64,000 nt of DNA from Siphonodentalium dalli (GCA_032622095.1 CP136063.1:72021980-72085979); one strand, 5' to 3'. Counted from the first letter of the stretch, positions 43,481 to 56,194 are shown. A program made the numbers and translations. Notes: a model not told the origin generated them from the letters alone.

Positions 43481-44479
43481 CCATGCTGTGGGGAAAGTAT
43501 TACTTGATTAACAGTGGAAATATACAATAAGATTAAACTTACTTCATGCTTAAGTAAGTTTTTTATTATTCACATACCACATTTTTTTTATAAATTTTGC
43601 TATAAACTTGGTACAAAATTCATGTCACTAACTTTTTATAAGAATTTTACCACTAATACCGCCATTATACCGTACTTGTATTGTGACAACTACATCCCTT
43701 TGTCTGGGGGTAGCCAGTACGCCCACCGAGCATGCCTGGTTTGTTAAAACAGTAGCTATACCCCTAACATATGTGGTGATAACCTATATACATGTATATA
43801 TACAGATACACACCCACCATGTCTGTTGATAGTGTTCCAGAAGTCCCAAAACAAGACAAAGCAGGCAGGAGATCAACTCTCAGGAAATTAAAATTGCAAA
43901 ATGTATGCCCATTAATCCACAACCCAACACACACCTGGGGCTTTTCAGACAGCTGTCACTTCGTGGTCACTTTTCACATGGATATGTTAGAAAACATGTG
44001 TTTTGCACACTAAAGATCATCAATATTTATGAGCATTAAATTTTGACTTTTTCTCAAAATATCAATAAACAGTTTAGGGTCGGCAGGTTATTTTTAGGTT
44101 CGGTCGATGTACGGAAACATAGTATCTCTTTTTTGGCCTAATGTAGCTCAGCTTGGACATGAGATATAATTCTCACAGAAGTTCATGGAATGATGGAGGA
44201 AAGATGGAAATTTCCAGTGATGGATTGAAGAGTATACCCTCTGTTAAGCGGATTCATGATATATCACACACGGTTCTAGGCCTTATGCCGACCCGTTGTA
44301 ATAAGTTTGGGTGCCCGGAGCCTGGGTTCCCAAAATTAAGTATAACCGAACCTTAATATTCAGAATTTGTCATGCTTTTGTACATTAATTTTATTTGGGA
44401 AAACGCTGAAAGATCTAATTAAATGCGAAAAAAGCATTGGATGTAACAATAAACAGTGCCATTGTAGCTATATATAACA
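43481..44479. other. No gene except a possible first exon at 43819
   Basis: AT-rich sequence; apart from the candidate exon I see only a weak short frame and no repeat. Confidence 0.35.
43819..43902 (+). CDS. Candidate first exon (28 codons)
   Basis: CACCATGTCT gives a favourable start context. It is followed by MSVDSVPEVPKQDKAGRR, then STLRKLKLQN, and a GTATGC donor at 43903 in phase 0. The peptide is hydrophilic and coding-like, with third positions not obviously AT-biased, but no domain can be named and no partner exon is seen downstream in the window. Treat it as a hypothesis. Confidence 0.3.
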
Positions 44480-45073
44480 ATAGCAGGTGGACCCGACTTC
44501 GTCCGGGTTGTTTCCCCTCTGCTTTTTGGCGAATTGCGCGATTTGACCTTGAATTGTCCATTTTGAAGGTCAAGGTCAGGTGGGGTCACGATTTGACCCG
44601 TCCAAAACACTGGCCGGACAAAAGTACCCCACAAAAGTACCCATCGAAATCCATCCGGTATTACCCGATTTGACATTGAATTGATCATTTTGAAGGTCAA
44701 GGTCAGGGTCACAATTTGACCCGTCCAAAACACAGTGGCCAAAAGTAACCCTATGTATAAAATTTCGTCGAAATCCCGTCAATATTCGCGATTTGACCTT
44801 GAATTGACCCGATTTCAAGGTCAAGGTCATGTCGCACGGGCAAACGAATAGGCTTACGACACTCCCCATACTAAAGTATCCCCAGACACTAATTTTCATC
44901 GAAATCCCGTGATACTCGGGCGATTGACATATTTCACACAGGCAAATTAATAGGCCCATGCTACTCCCCGGTCGAAAGTATCCCACATACCAAGTTTCAT
45001 CGAAATCGGTTCGGTCGTTTTCGAGTCCATCGCGAACACACAGACAGACAGATTTCCCAAAATATATAATAGA
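44480..45073. repeat. Dispersed repeat with internal GGTCAAGGTCA units
   Basis: The motif ATTTGACCTTGAATTG...AAGGTCAAGGTCA occurs three times (about 44537, 44670 and 44790). It alternates with GATTTGACCCGTCCAAAACA and a TTCATCGAAATCC.GT segment. The 3' end is TCGGTCGTTTTCGAG, then CACACAGACAGACAGA and AATATATAATAGACTAG. Inverted motifs (TGACCTTG and CAAGGTCA) can pair. I know this type of 3' end from many invertebrate non-autonomous retroelements. Confidence 0.7.
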
Positions 45074-45500
45074 CTAGCCGATGAGCCCGACGTTGCCCAG
45101 GCTATTCAAAAACCAAATTTCAAGTCGATAGCTCCACCCGTTTACGAGATCTGGTAACCAAATTTCAAGTCGATAGCTCCACCCGTTTCCGAGATCTGGT
45201 CTGCGCATGCGCGAAGCTGGCGTCGCGCGGGCTCGGCGACCCGATAAAATTCGTATCCGGGGCAAGATACACGTACATTCACATAGCAAATTTCAAGTCG
45301 ATAGCTTCACCCGTTTCCGAGATCTCGTCTGCGCATGCGCGAAGCTGGCGCCGCACGGGCTCGCCAATACGACAACGACGACCGCCTGGTCAAAATACAC
45401 ACAAGTACCAAGTTTCGTCCCGATCGGTCGAGAATCGTAGATTTGTATAAATGACATACATACAGACAGACAGAGGTCTTCAAAATACAAGAATACAGGA
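45074..45500. repeat. Tandem repeat with CAAATTTCAAGTCGATAGCT units
   Basis: CAAATTTCAAGTCGATAGCT, then CACCCGTTTCCGAGATCT, is present three times (45113, 45158 and 45288); two are followed by GGTCTGCGCATGCGCGAAGC or a close variant. The 3' end is GTTTCGTCCCGATCGGTCGA and then ACATACATACAGACAGACAG. This is the same style of element as its left neighbour, inserted head to tail with it. Confidence 0.75.
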
Positions 45501-45551
45501 TATAGAAAAATAATCATAAATAGGATTGAATCATCAAGTGCATAAGATCAG

Positions 45552-45722
45552 TTACTTGCCCAGTTGAGGGTCAGCAAGATATGGATACCGGTATATGACG
45601 ATCCACATCATGCTGACTCCCAAATGGGGTGCACTCAGTCTGGTGTTGGCATAACCTCGTCCGTGGCCGTCTTCCTGCTGAACCCATCATAATATGTATT
45701 GTGTCAACTCCGGTTATGTCAA
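45552..45722. repeat. Dispersed repeat, copy 2 (pair with 43313-43480)
   Basis: Same sequence as copy 1, with small changes such as TATGGATACCGGTATATGAC for the shorter TATGGATATATGAC. Confidence 0.85.
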
Positions 45723-47498
45723 CGATTAAATGTGATACTTATTATATAGCAGACATACGGTATGTGTATGTTCTTCTTAATTTGACGGACCCGAGGGAGT
45801 GTGGCATGTGGTCCCGCAGGTTTCTTAAATAGAGATTTATGTAAACCAAGGTTACCCTCATTTTTGAAGAAACCCGCCAGGCCAGTTAGATGAGATCCAA
45901 ATAGAACGCTAAAACAGTATATTGTTGAATGTGATGGAAGGGGTGGAGTCACTGCACGGTGCATACGGGTTTGAAGTGTCAAGCATATACTAAGTAGCAA
46001 ATCGGGATCAACAAATCTAAAATGAACTGTGCTTGCATTCAGAATTTAAGAGTTATAGTGTCATCGTTAACATGTGCAATCTGGGCAGTATATGGGTTAT
46101 TACAAGTCCACTGACGTGGGATATGAATCGATGAATTTACTGATCTTTTTTTTTTTAAATTGCATCTCGTCGTGTCTTTATCACGAGGAGATATATCTTA
46201 GCCACGAGAAGATATTTGCAAATAGTGGATAAATATGCCCAAAGTCGAGGTAGAACAAAGGAGCTAGATTTTAACAATTGAATAATTATTAATCAATAAT
46301 TATATTGATATCTGTTTGGTTTTAAAGCACAATTGTTTGAGCATTCACATACTAATATAATAGAAGTAATGTGCCACACACATATGTGAAATGATCAAGA
46401 ACTTTTGACATAAAACATAGTAAATAACTCATTAAACATTGCCATTAGCAATTATTTTATGTTCTGCCCTGCCAGTGTGAACCAATTTACATCAGCGTGA
46501 ATTAAATTAAATAAATTAATCAAATAAAAATGAAATTTAGAGACATTATTTATCGGAAATTTGAGTCTATATATATACTCCTTAATATTACCAACTTAAC
46601 TGTGAAGTTATTTTTTTTTATTTTTTGTAAGTATCATTGTTAATTGATATATTGAAAACCATTGATAATAAATCAAATTTTGGGAAAATGAACAATTTGA
46701 TGATACAACTTGAGTATAATATTATGACATACTGAAAATAATAATAAAAGATACTTTAGTAAATATGTGACAGAATTGTTTGGGTCTTGTTAATTGAGAG
46801 TACCACTTATCATAATTATGCAATGACTTACAATGCGCATCAATGACATTGCAAATCAAATGGTGTTATTTCTTTGTGTGTCAAAAATGACGCTGCAAGA
46901 AATTATGGCTAAATGTTGGCTGGAGGGAATAACTTTGGTCATATGTGCATTGGGTTTTGGGTTAAGAATTTGCTATCTAAAATATGACAATCTACCAACA
47001 TAATAGCACAATATACTTTTAAGGCTTTTGAACATACACAGATTCACCCCCCCCCCCCCTCCCCCAACCACAAGCCATCACCATTTCTGGCCATAGGACT
47101 GTGGCAATCGGGACAGTACCTAAATGGTGCCCAAACATGAAACCTGGATCATTGCCTATATATCCACAAATGTTTTTCAATTTTAATGACGATATATTCT
47201 TCGAGAATAAGTTGTATATAGTTTCCAGGACATAAAATAATAAACATTGAATCAAAACATGACAACATATCCGACCACTAAGCATCTGTAACTTATAATA
47301 TGGGTAGAATAATACATCAATAATTATGTTTTGTAGTTACTAATTATATTGTTGAACATCATTATTCGGACAAAGTGATAGCTACACAGATATCTGTTGT
47401 CAACATAAATTCAATAGCTATTCTGACAGTACAATGTGACCACACACACTGTGAATATAAGGGAACTTAACCCTTTCATGACGGGAGCTGCGGTGGTA
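45723..47498. other. No gene seen; G/C homopolymer
   Basis: A short hairpin-like CTCGTCGTG...CACGAGGAG lies at 46167-46190. A poly-C run lies at 47046-47060. No exon or repeat otherwise. Confidence 0.4.
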
Positions 47499-47606
47499 CA
47501 GTAATGCTCTAATTAATCGACTCCTTAAACACAGCAGAATTATGGGTAACGTTTCAGGATTTAGTCGGAAATATGGCTTGTTGGCATTCATCGGAAAGCT
47601 CTCAGG
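47499..47606. repeat. Single arm of the family C fold-back element
   Basis: CAGTAATGCTCTAATTAATC, CAGCAGAATTATGGGTAAC, GGATTTAGTCGGAAATATGG and CATTCATCGGAAAGCTCTC match the left arm at 50840 and 54810. The right arm is absent. The sequence just before it (TTAACCCTTTCATGACGGG) looks like a TTAA element end. Confidence 0.8.
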
Positions 47607-49671
47607 CATATATTTGCTCCATTGCTAGTAGACCAAGAATTTGTTGATGATTTTGGGATTTGACATGAAAGTCAGTTGTTAGTTGTTACTCAGTATTATT
47701 TGCAGAGCATTAACCCTTTCTATACTAATGTCTTTTCCCTAATCAGTTATGAAAGTATACATTGGAATTCCTTGTTATTAATCTGGAGGGGTGTTCATGA
47801 ATAATCATTACATAATAACAGATAATATCAGTGCCAAAATAGTTATTTAATAGAAGGAAATGTTCAGATAATAAGTGCCAACAAACCAGATGTTGTTTAT
47901 TGACCTTATTATCTGTATATTTTCTAAGGGAACTATTCATCAATGAGTATTTAGTATAAAAAGAGGTAAAGCTACCGGTGGTGTGCCTGTCCCAATGGTA
48001 AAGTATAAATGTATACTTACTGTATGAAAACTCAAAAACAAGTCTACAATCCTTTGATCACATTCTTTAAAATGCATGCAGCTTCAATTTTGGAACAACT
48101 AGGGATATAGCACATGTGTCCTTTCTCCTGGAAATAACAAAGGTCAAACATTCAAACATTTCGCACTCTTCAAATTCCCCCTTCAATTCAACACCATAGA
48201 AACTACTCTATTTTTTCATTTTCACTTCCTACTATTTCTCACTATAAATTGAAAATACTCAAACCTGATTGAATGAGGGTATGTGTTTGCCATCTTGACA
48301 CAAATTCATGCCATATAATTTGATTCTTGACTGGGGAGGTAAGCATGTACCATTTGGTACCCAACTCATCTACTTCTTTGTAATTTTAAAAACTCCAAAT
48401 TGTTGAAATTTTTTTGAAACATAATATTAATATGAGGAAACTACTACTAGTAGCTAGTGAATATTTAGTATAGAAAGGGCTGAATTAAAATGGTTTCAAG
48501 TATGACTATGAGGAGAATAATTATGTGTGTGGTAGTTAATGAGTGATGAGGGATGTGGCTTGTTGGGTGTGCCAATGAATTTAGTCATGAAAAGAGTAAA
48601 ATCCAAGATGGCCACTGGCGACCATATTCTTTAACAAATTTCGGAAGCTATCATTCGCTCCCAACTAGAGATAATGCCCAGGAGATCCTTATGATGTTGG
48701 TGCAAAATATCTCAGATCGAAGTACTTAATACATGTGCCGATCAGTCATCATCTATATTATTTACTCTGACAGTCAGTGTTTTAATTACAGTGGTGCCAT
48801 ACTGATAGGCCTGGTTCAATCTGAGGTTGATGTCGCAATAATTTTTGATTAAAAATAATAGGTTTCATTTATTCCTCCCAATACATGTGCGATATGCCCA
48901 TTCAGCCCAATTGTGTCCCGTTATATACTTTGTGCTGCCATGGGCATATTTTTCAGAATGAATATATTCCACAATCCACATATGATCTTATTGTGGTCGT
49001 TTCCAAAAAACAATGAAACAATTGAATTCCACCTGCCCGACTTTTCTACCATATGTTACCGGAAACAACAAAATTTTGTTTTAGGCCTATGTAGCTATAC
49101 TTACACTTTGGCAACTTTTCGCAATTTGGGCTATGATTGTCATTTTCTTGTTATATTTTATGCTCTCAAGTCAATATTCCACCTTCTCTCTTAGAATCTT
49201 ACTCAGCCCCAAAACTTCAACTTAATCCTTTGAAGATACTTGTACCTTGATGGAATGAAAGAATGAAAGAATTATATAATTTTGTTATGCAAATGACCTG
49301 TGGTCAGATGCCCGTATCCTGTTTATATATAACTATGGGTATATGCCAGATTTTACCGTTAAAAACAAATGCTGTGCTTTTGACAGTGTATTTATCCATG
49401 GTGTATGTTGCTGGGGTTGGCCGTGTTATCTTATATTTTGAAGGGTTATCTTGTTTGACTGGTAATTAGTTTAGCGGTTTCTATGTTTTGTCTGGTCAGA
49501 TGTTACCGGTATGTTTGAGCTTTGTCTGAAATAGAAAACACTTTTTTTATTAGAATTTGCGCAACAGGAGCGCAAGGACATCGCATGTCCAGTGTGTTTA
49601 AAGACATATTATGTACTTGTTCGGGTGCGTGAAACTGATAAGTTAGTATGCAGGTGCTACACCAACTGGAG
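47607..49671. other. No gene seen; possible TTAA-element ends
   Basis: TTAACCCTTTCTATACTAA at 47710 and TTTAGTATAGAAAGGG at 48464 are inverted relative to each other, 0.75 kb apart. They could be ends of an element. TTTAGTATAAAAAGAGG at 47949 is a second candidate right end. No coding signal. Confidence 0.35.
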
Positions 49672-49980
49672 GAATGTAACATTCTACTAACATCGAAAAT
49701 CTCAAGCAAATCTACCGTACCACTCCATTGAAAACATCGTCTGAACTGGGCTAAATTGTAAATATTTACTACTAGAATCGGGACGCATCTATCGGCGGTA
49801 AACTAACGAAAATGATTTTGCCATCGGCAGTCACTGCATTGAATTAGTATATAAGAATGACAGTGTTTGTTGTCAATTTAGATATAAGATTTGTAAAAAT
49901 AACTACTTTGAACAAGATTATTCTCCACTTCTATTTGACCACCCTACCGGAGTGTTTCACATCACTTTAAGGGCTTTTAG
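49672..49980 (-). repeat. Dispersed repeat, inverted partner of 502-815
   Basis: Reverse-complement match to 502-815, diverged. The boundaries are ACATTCTACTAACATCG on the left and CCGGAGTGTTTCACATCACT on the right. Confidence 0.75.
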
Positions 49981-50839
49981 AGACCTAATATATATTATAT
50001 AGAGATAATGAAATTATATATGTACCGGTATATAGTATTTGAGTTGATTGTGATGACTTTCGTGTAGTTTTGTGGTTATGAGAGCACATTCTTATTGTCC
50101 CCTTGATTTCTGTATGTTTTCTACTTTAAAAATATATCTTTTCCAATATGGGTGGCACCAGGATATCTCCCAATTATATCTACCGGGCAGACTACTGCAG
50201 ATCTCCCCGATGGGGATGGGGCCAACCCTCATGGACAAGCTAGGGGTTGTGGTCCCATCCTGTTTTCCAACAAAATCTAATATTGATGATTTCTCATCAT
50301 CAGTGAATGCAAGACCACACCTTTGTCATGAGGTGCCAGACAGCCCCCCAGTTGGAAATTATACCAAAATTAGGTTTGATTTTCCAATGTTCAATTTATT
50401 AGTGACATATTTGTTTATTTTAGAACATTTGCATATATTCCTTTAATTTGCAAAACTTTGGACTCAAATGGCCATTAGTTGGCAATTTTCCAACATTTGG
50501 ATGGGTATCAGGTTGGAAATTTCCCCCAATTTGAACATCTTGAGGCCAGTCTAGATGCTAAGAATGAACAATTTTCATATTCAGAACCACCGGGCCGTCC
50601 GACCTATTTGTCTTGTGATGTTCTCAGTGGCCAGTTAAAGCTGTTAATTAATTTTCTTAAACACAATAAATTGGGGTGCGAATTTTCCTGGCATTCATCA
50701 ATATCACAGACAATTAGGTGTTGTAATTTTCAGGTTCAGATCTAAATAAATTCGCATACTGGGCCGAACCATCCTTTTCATCCCCTGCATGGATAGTGGC
50801 CACAAGACTACTGATCCATTTAGAATATGCTACCATTTA
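49981..50839. other. No supported gene
   Basis: Frames at 50072-50446 and 50479-50745 (+) are open for about 100 codons each. They show no domain and are not bounded by good splice sites. Confidence 0.35.
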
Positions 50840-51031
50840 CAGTAATGCCCTAATTAATCGACTCCGTAACCACAGCAGAATTATTGGTAACTTTCAGGAT
50901 TTAGTCGGAAATGTGGCTTGTTGCCATTCACCAGAAAGCTCTCCGAGAGCTTTCCAATGAATGACAACAAGCCATATTTCCGACTAAATCCTGCTGTGGT
51001 TATGGAGTCCATTAATTAGGGCATTACTGTA
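50840..51031. mobile_element. Fold-back MITE, family C
   Basis: Nearly the whole element is one palindrome. The left arm is CAGTAATGCCCTAATTAATC...GGATTTAGTCGGAAAT...GAAAGCTCTC, followed at once by its reverse complement ending ATTAATTAGGGCATTACTG. About 95 bases per arm. The right arm lacks a segment near TTACCCATAATTCTG, so the arms are now unequal. Confidence 0.85.
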
Positions 51032-53510
51032 ATAGTCTGTGATGGAAAAGTTCAGAAAAATCAAGCCCCATGGGGTTTTGAAAATTGAATTACGCAAACT
51101 TAGTTTGTGTCGTTCAAGGGGTTGGGGGGGGGGGCTTCAGTTGGAAGTACCAAGATGTCGACGCTCCCCACCAAACCATCTAGCCACGTTCTAAGTGCCA
51201 AATATCCCAGACTCAACCATTAGGTGCCCCTCGCTTAGTTTTTGCTTTGGGTATATTTATTCTATCCGAGAATACTCTACACCCACAGCAAAATATGGAC
51301 ATATATATATGTACTCTTAAAACAAATGTTCTGTGGCGAACACACATTAAAATTGTGTAGCCAAGTAAATATAAGGTGATAATTGTGTTGTAGAAATGAT
51401 ACGGACAACCGATCATCAAAAAACGAAATTGTCGTAATGACTTTACTGTACAACCCTTCCATGAATGGAGTTTCTTGAAATTTTACAAAAAACCCTGTGC
51501 CAATGCATTATCTTATATATGCGAGTCTCCCATAGGGAGCAATGACAAACATTTTCCAGACTTGTTTTTGATAATGGCAAAAATTCAAATGAAGCGACAT
51601 TTAGAAGAAAGTTAGAAAATCAAATTGGATAATTTACTCACTCCATGTACTGGATTTACCACATACATGTATGTTCAAAATGTTAACCCAATCGGGCACA
51701 TATCGTAGGAGATACAGGGTATTATTACTTTTATATGAGATGTACTAATGGTTATATGGACTTTTATATTATTGGCAAATTTATTCATCATTTGTTTCTC
51801 GAGCCCCTTTGAGCATTAACTGAAATCTAGAAGGGGCTAATTAGTAATATGTGCCATGTGGATACATTTTGAATGGCTGACCACATAAACTCACTGTGCA
51901 ATGTTATGTGATAGTTGAACATTTTTTCAAAAGTGTTGCTCAAGTTATCTCAGGCGATTTAGACTTGGTCGTGGCAATTCCAACAAATGGCATATCCCTG
52001 GTGAAAATTGGTGGTCAAAACCCAAATATTTAAACTTGACTTGTATTTTTGGGCTAGAGAGATGAAAATTTATTGCGAATTTGAACAAAAAGGGACTTAC
52101 CTGCGTTAAAATTTGTGGACACAACCCACATACCAAATTTCATTCCCTTCAGTTGAGACTATCTAATGTTATCAACCAAAAGCGAACATATGGACGGATG
52201 AACCAACATTTGGTATTTATGGGTTAATTTAACTGAGCTAATTCCACATGGTAGTACCACACCTACCATTCGATGTGCTGACGAGACCAGTCTCTGGCAT
52301 ACAAGGCCACCTCTATGGCCAGAACTTTTTGTTTCATAAGGCTGCGGGCATTTAAATCATTAAAAACAGAATGGACATGTACTGGTACTAGTATGTGTCA
52401 AATTTAACACAATCACCCCAGGGCATATATTTCATCTGATTTTGTGAGAATCTATACATACTTTTTCATGAGAATCCAGGGTAATTTGCGAGAATATTTA
52501 CGAGAATCTAGAATTGGATTCTCGCCGAAATATAAGACCTGCACCCTTTATACTGTGATTATAGCCTGACCACACATGGTGGTATGCTCCTAACAACAGA
52601 TAGCAATACAACTAGGCTTCAAAAAGCGAGTGGGTATGACTTTTCTACTACCGATGGACACCACATGTCAGTCGCTATTATTCGACGTAATACCACTTGA
52701 TTGTGGTTTACTGGTGGTACGAACGGTAATTACCGGCCTACATCCACGTTAAAGGGGTCAATTATTTTGCGCATACATGTAGCTGTATATATTCGAATTG
52801 AGATTTGATTCGCGAACCTCATTCCCAATTGAATTCAAAATTTGATTTGACTGTAAACTCAGATTCGCAGGGCCCTAGTAGAGCTAAGTTTAAAAATTAA
52901 AAAACCATAACGGGCTGGACAAAATACCATAATTATCCCATAGTTGCCAAATGTTAGCATGGATGAACAAATGGACTGACAGACAAATAAAATAATACAA
53001 CTGCAGCCTTCATAATTGGCTACGGCAATCAGCATTGCCGAAGCATTTTGCTGAAGCAAACTGGGCCACGGCATACTGTTGCTGTAGCAGATTGCCGAAG
53101 CCAAACAATCTGAGGGCTGCAACTGGCATATACAAAATTTGGTTAACAATTTTATCCGGTGTGAACAAGCAATGGGTTAACCAAAAACACACCATGTGAC
53201 CCATGGGTCAGGCGCATGTTTTGCCAAAATTATATTTCAAAATGGAATTTCTCAAAATCTATCTGGAAGTTATTTTTTTTAATTTGGTACAAGCGCCTAT
53301 TGTCACACAATATATGTACGAACTTCCAACTAGTTTGAAATTATAATCAAATTTACTATACTTTTATGGCATGAAATACATGTAAAAATGTCTAAGTCGA
53401 AAAATTGACATAACTCTGTCAAATATCATTGGACCCTGACCAAATTCGACTTGGCCTGAATTCAGCTCTATTCATCGGTTTGCCTATCCTTCCCCCACAT
53501 AGAATGTAAG
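51032..53510. other. No gene seen
   Basis: Contains only the small family A remnant at 51491, a poly-G run at 51122-51133, and an imperfect set of GCAATC.GC.TTGCCGAAGC motifs at 53025-53105. No exon recognised. Confidence 0.4.
51491..51535. repeat. Family A hairpin remnant
   Basis: CCCTGTGCCAATGCATTATC, then TTATATATGCGAGTCTCCCA, matches one arm of the family A internal hairpin. The rest is missing. Confidence 0.7.
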
Positions 53511-53740
53511 TTAAAGGTACTCCATACAATCAAATACCATTTCTTGGCTTCGGGGGTAAAAATACTTTAATCCAGTCTTGGAATACACCCATCAAAGCTC
53601 CGATTGAACAGATATCAATTTTTGAAGTTGGTTATTTCTCGAGAGGTGTAATAATGTGTCCCAGACACGCGTCATCAAACGGAGGGTCTTGGACAAAATT
53701 GTGAATGTAGATGGATAACTCTAAATCAAGTGGTAATGCA
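53511..53740 (+). mobile_element. Family E element, truncated copy
   Basis: Starts TTAAAGGTACTCCATACAAT with CCATTTCTTGGCTTCGGGGG, as in the copy at 58333, and reaches the shared GGATAACTCTAAATCAAGTG near 53712. No right end (GAGTACCTTTAA) is present; homology stops near 53740. Confidence 0.75.
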
Positions 53741-53796
53741 GTTAAATGTCATGATACTTTAGTGATACATGTAGGCCATATTGGGGACATTCTTTA

Positions 53797-53935
53797 TTCC
53801 AAGGTTTGCTATTCTGAAAGTTCACTATTTCAAAGGTTCTCTAGCTATTATGAATGTTCGCTAATCCAAAGGTTCACTATTCTGAAGGTTCACTGTTCCG
53901 AAGATTCGCTATTCCGAAGGTTTTTGTTATTTTAA
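53797..53935. repeat. Minisatellite of about 16-bp units
   Basis: Seven or eight copies of AAGGTTCACTATTCTG and variants (AAGATTCGCTATTCCG, AAGGTTCACTGTTCCG). One unit is lengthened by an extra GCTATTATG. Confidence 0.85.
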
Positions 53936-54809
53936 AAGTTAATTCTATATTCTAAACTAGTATTGAGAGGATTCTTTATCACAAAGTCCTTTTAAGAAGG
54001 AAATAACTTAATACATTAAAACAAAAATTTGATTTTTATTGGTTTTCGCAATTACATTATGATGTTATTTCTCAATAGATATTCACGTCACGCAGCCCAT
54101 AAATTACTGTTTCCATGCAATTTAATGTCATTATGGGTTATAACAGTTGTGATATATAATGAATACTGGAGTGCCATAACATCCTGATTAGCAGAATATA
54201 CCGGTAGCTGGATAGACCGGTATGAGATGAACAGCAATTGTGACATTGTGACTTTAAAGGCCCATCTAATTTTGGAGCCACTAATTTTTTTATTTTTTTT
54301 TATAGAGCCTTCATATACAATTAATAACAATCTATGCCATAACATATGATTGAAACACTATAATATCACCATTTGAAAAAATCTATGTCTCAGAAGATGC
54401 CAACAGAGAAATAAAAAACAACTGAAATCATAGATAGGTGGTATTTTACCTAAAAAAAAATATAGTGATGGTGCCTTATAATAGTGATGGCATGGGGTGA
54501 TAGTCTGAGGGTACAATTTAGATAATCTCATGCAACAGAATGTTCGTATTCTTAGTGCCATAAAATAGAACCAGATATAAGTATACAGTGTGTTAAATGC
54601 ACCACAACCCTGAATATTATATACATACTAATATCATTACTATATGGAATGGTAGTGATGAATCGATTCGAGGTAGGCCCATTACCAGTTATGACTACTA
54701 AGTAATATGTGACAACACAATATTCGAAGATATGAATGCAATTATAAGTTATGTCGCAACAAGTGAAAAGAAAAAGATGTATTTGTAGGGCTGAAATGGT
54801 TAGGGCCTA
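53936..54809. other. No gene seen
   Basis: Minus-strand frames at 54088-54561 have no domain. No clear repeat. Confidence 0.4.
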
Positions 54810-55026
54810 CAGTACTTAATGCCCTAATTAATCGACTCCATAACCACAGCAGAATTATGGGTAACTTTTCAGGATTTAGTCGGAAATATGGCTTGCGGCC
54901 ATTCATCGGAAAGCTCTCGGCGAAAGCTTTCCGATGAATGGCAGCAAGCCATATTTCCGACTAAATCCTGAAAAGTTACCCATAATTCTGCTGTGATTAT
55001 GGAGTCGATTAATTAGGGCATTACTG
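54810..55026. mobile_element. Fold-back MITE, family C, best copy
   Basis: Arms of about 100 bases are almost perfect complements: AATGCCCTAATTAATCGACT... against ...AGTCGATTAATTAGGGCATT. The centre is GAAAGCTCTCGGCGAAAGCTTTC. The strong symmetry suggests a recent insertion or repair by conversion. No coding capacity. Confidence 0.88.
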
Positions 55027-55084
55027 TACGGTACGTACGGGATATTCATGACCGGTTATATGGGAGGCCAAATTCACATTTATT

Positions 55085-55412
55085 ATTAATTGCGCTGAAG
55101 CGCAATTCAATTGCGCTAAGTTTAGTCGGTGCGACTCTCGATAGCATTACTGGTACCTTATGTTTTAGTTGGGCCGATTGCTGAAGCGCAATTCAATTGC
55201 GCTGTCAAAGTGCAATCCAATTGCACTGAAGCACAATCCAATTGCGCTGAAGTGCAATTCAATTGCGCTTCAGCGCAATCCAGCTTGATTCATGTCAATT
55301 GCGCTTCAGCGCAATTCTTTTACAAGCTTACACCCCTGAATAGATAGGTTATTCCATTATCAATTCATATGGGATAACCACCAATTGCGCTTCAGCGCAA
55401 TTATTATTATTA
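55085..55412. repeat. Cluster of AATTGCGCTTCAGCGCAATT palindromes
   Basis: At least ten half or full copies of the palindrome AATTGCGCTTCAGCGCAATT and variants (CCAATTGCACTGAAG, CAATTGCGCTGTCAAAG) within 330 bases, on both sides of a short unrelated spacer. It is followed by a TTA/ATT run (55402-55418). Confidence 0.85.
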
Positions 55413-55689
55413 TTATTAAAGTTAGGTTGAATAGGTGCATGGAGAAAATTAACTGGTATCGAAATACCAGCATCTCCATCCCAATATCTTAGCTGGTTTT
55501 AGTACGAGAAGACTTGGACTAGGCTCTTCCATACATATTTTAAGAATTAATATGTTGTGAAATAGTTATGTCTCTGCCAATGCCATTATTCGACTTTGTA
55601 ATACCATTTTCACAAATCTGTCACCCAAGGTAATAGATTGATGTTGTAATTGGGAATTAATGACCTCTAGCAGATCTCCACAAAATGTT
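55413..55689. other. No gene seen
   Basis: Short spacer after the palindrome cluster; GGTATCGAAATACC at 55454-55467 is a small inverted repeat. Confidence 0.35.
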
Positions 55690-55916
55690 TATAAAATGTC
55701 AGACTTCACTTGCAATGTTTAATATTTTTTGGAGTTATGTCCCTGCCCACATTTGACCCAGTGACCTCATTTGAACAAATCTGAATGTGAGTCACCAAGG
55801 CAATATCTACACCAAATATGAACCCATACGGTCTTATGGTTCCAGAGGAGAAGTTTAAAGAATTGTTGACGGACGGACGAGTAGTGATGACTATAGCTCC
55901 ACTCAGGTGAGCCAAA
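55690..55916 (+). repeat. Dispersed repeat with GACGGACGG and CTCAGGTGAGC end, copy 2
   Basis: GAGTTATGTCCCTG, TTTGACCCAGTGACCTCATT, GAACAAATCTGAATG, ACACCAAATATGAACCCATA, GACGGACGGACGA and TAGCTCCACTCAGGTGAGCC occur in the same order as at 57180-57760. This is a non-coding retroelement type common in bivalves. Confidence 0.8.
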
Positions 55917-56194
55917 AACTACTGAAATTATAGAATGACCCCCCCCCCCCTTGGATCCCAGAATGCAACAGAATTCAAACTGTTCAATGGAAGGGGAAGA
56001 ACTCCATCTTTAATATAAGTTATTCCCCCTGCATTGAAAATAATTTTGCTTTTTACTGCAATCTAGATGACAAAACTCTTTGGCAACTCAATAAAAATGT
56101 CCACAGTTTATTATACTGGAAAAGTTGATAATACAATGTTTTGGAGCTACCTCTTTCAAATGGTATATAATATGGCATATATTTTATATAATGT
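55917..56194. other. No gene seen; poly-C run
   Basis: A poly-C run at 55939-55950 follows the repeat end. No other structure noticed. Confidence 0.35.

Noticed and set aside
52859-53204. Overlapping minus frames as a gene
   Set aside because: Composed of imperfect GCAATC/GCTTTTGC-like repeats; no domain.
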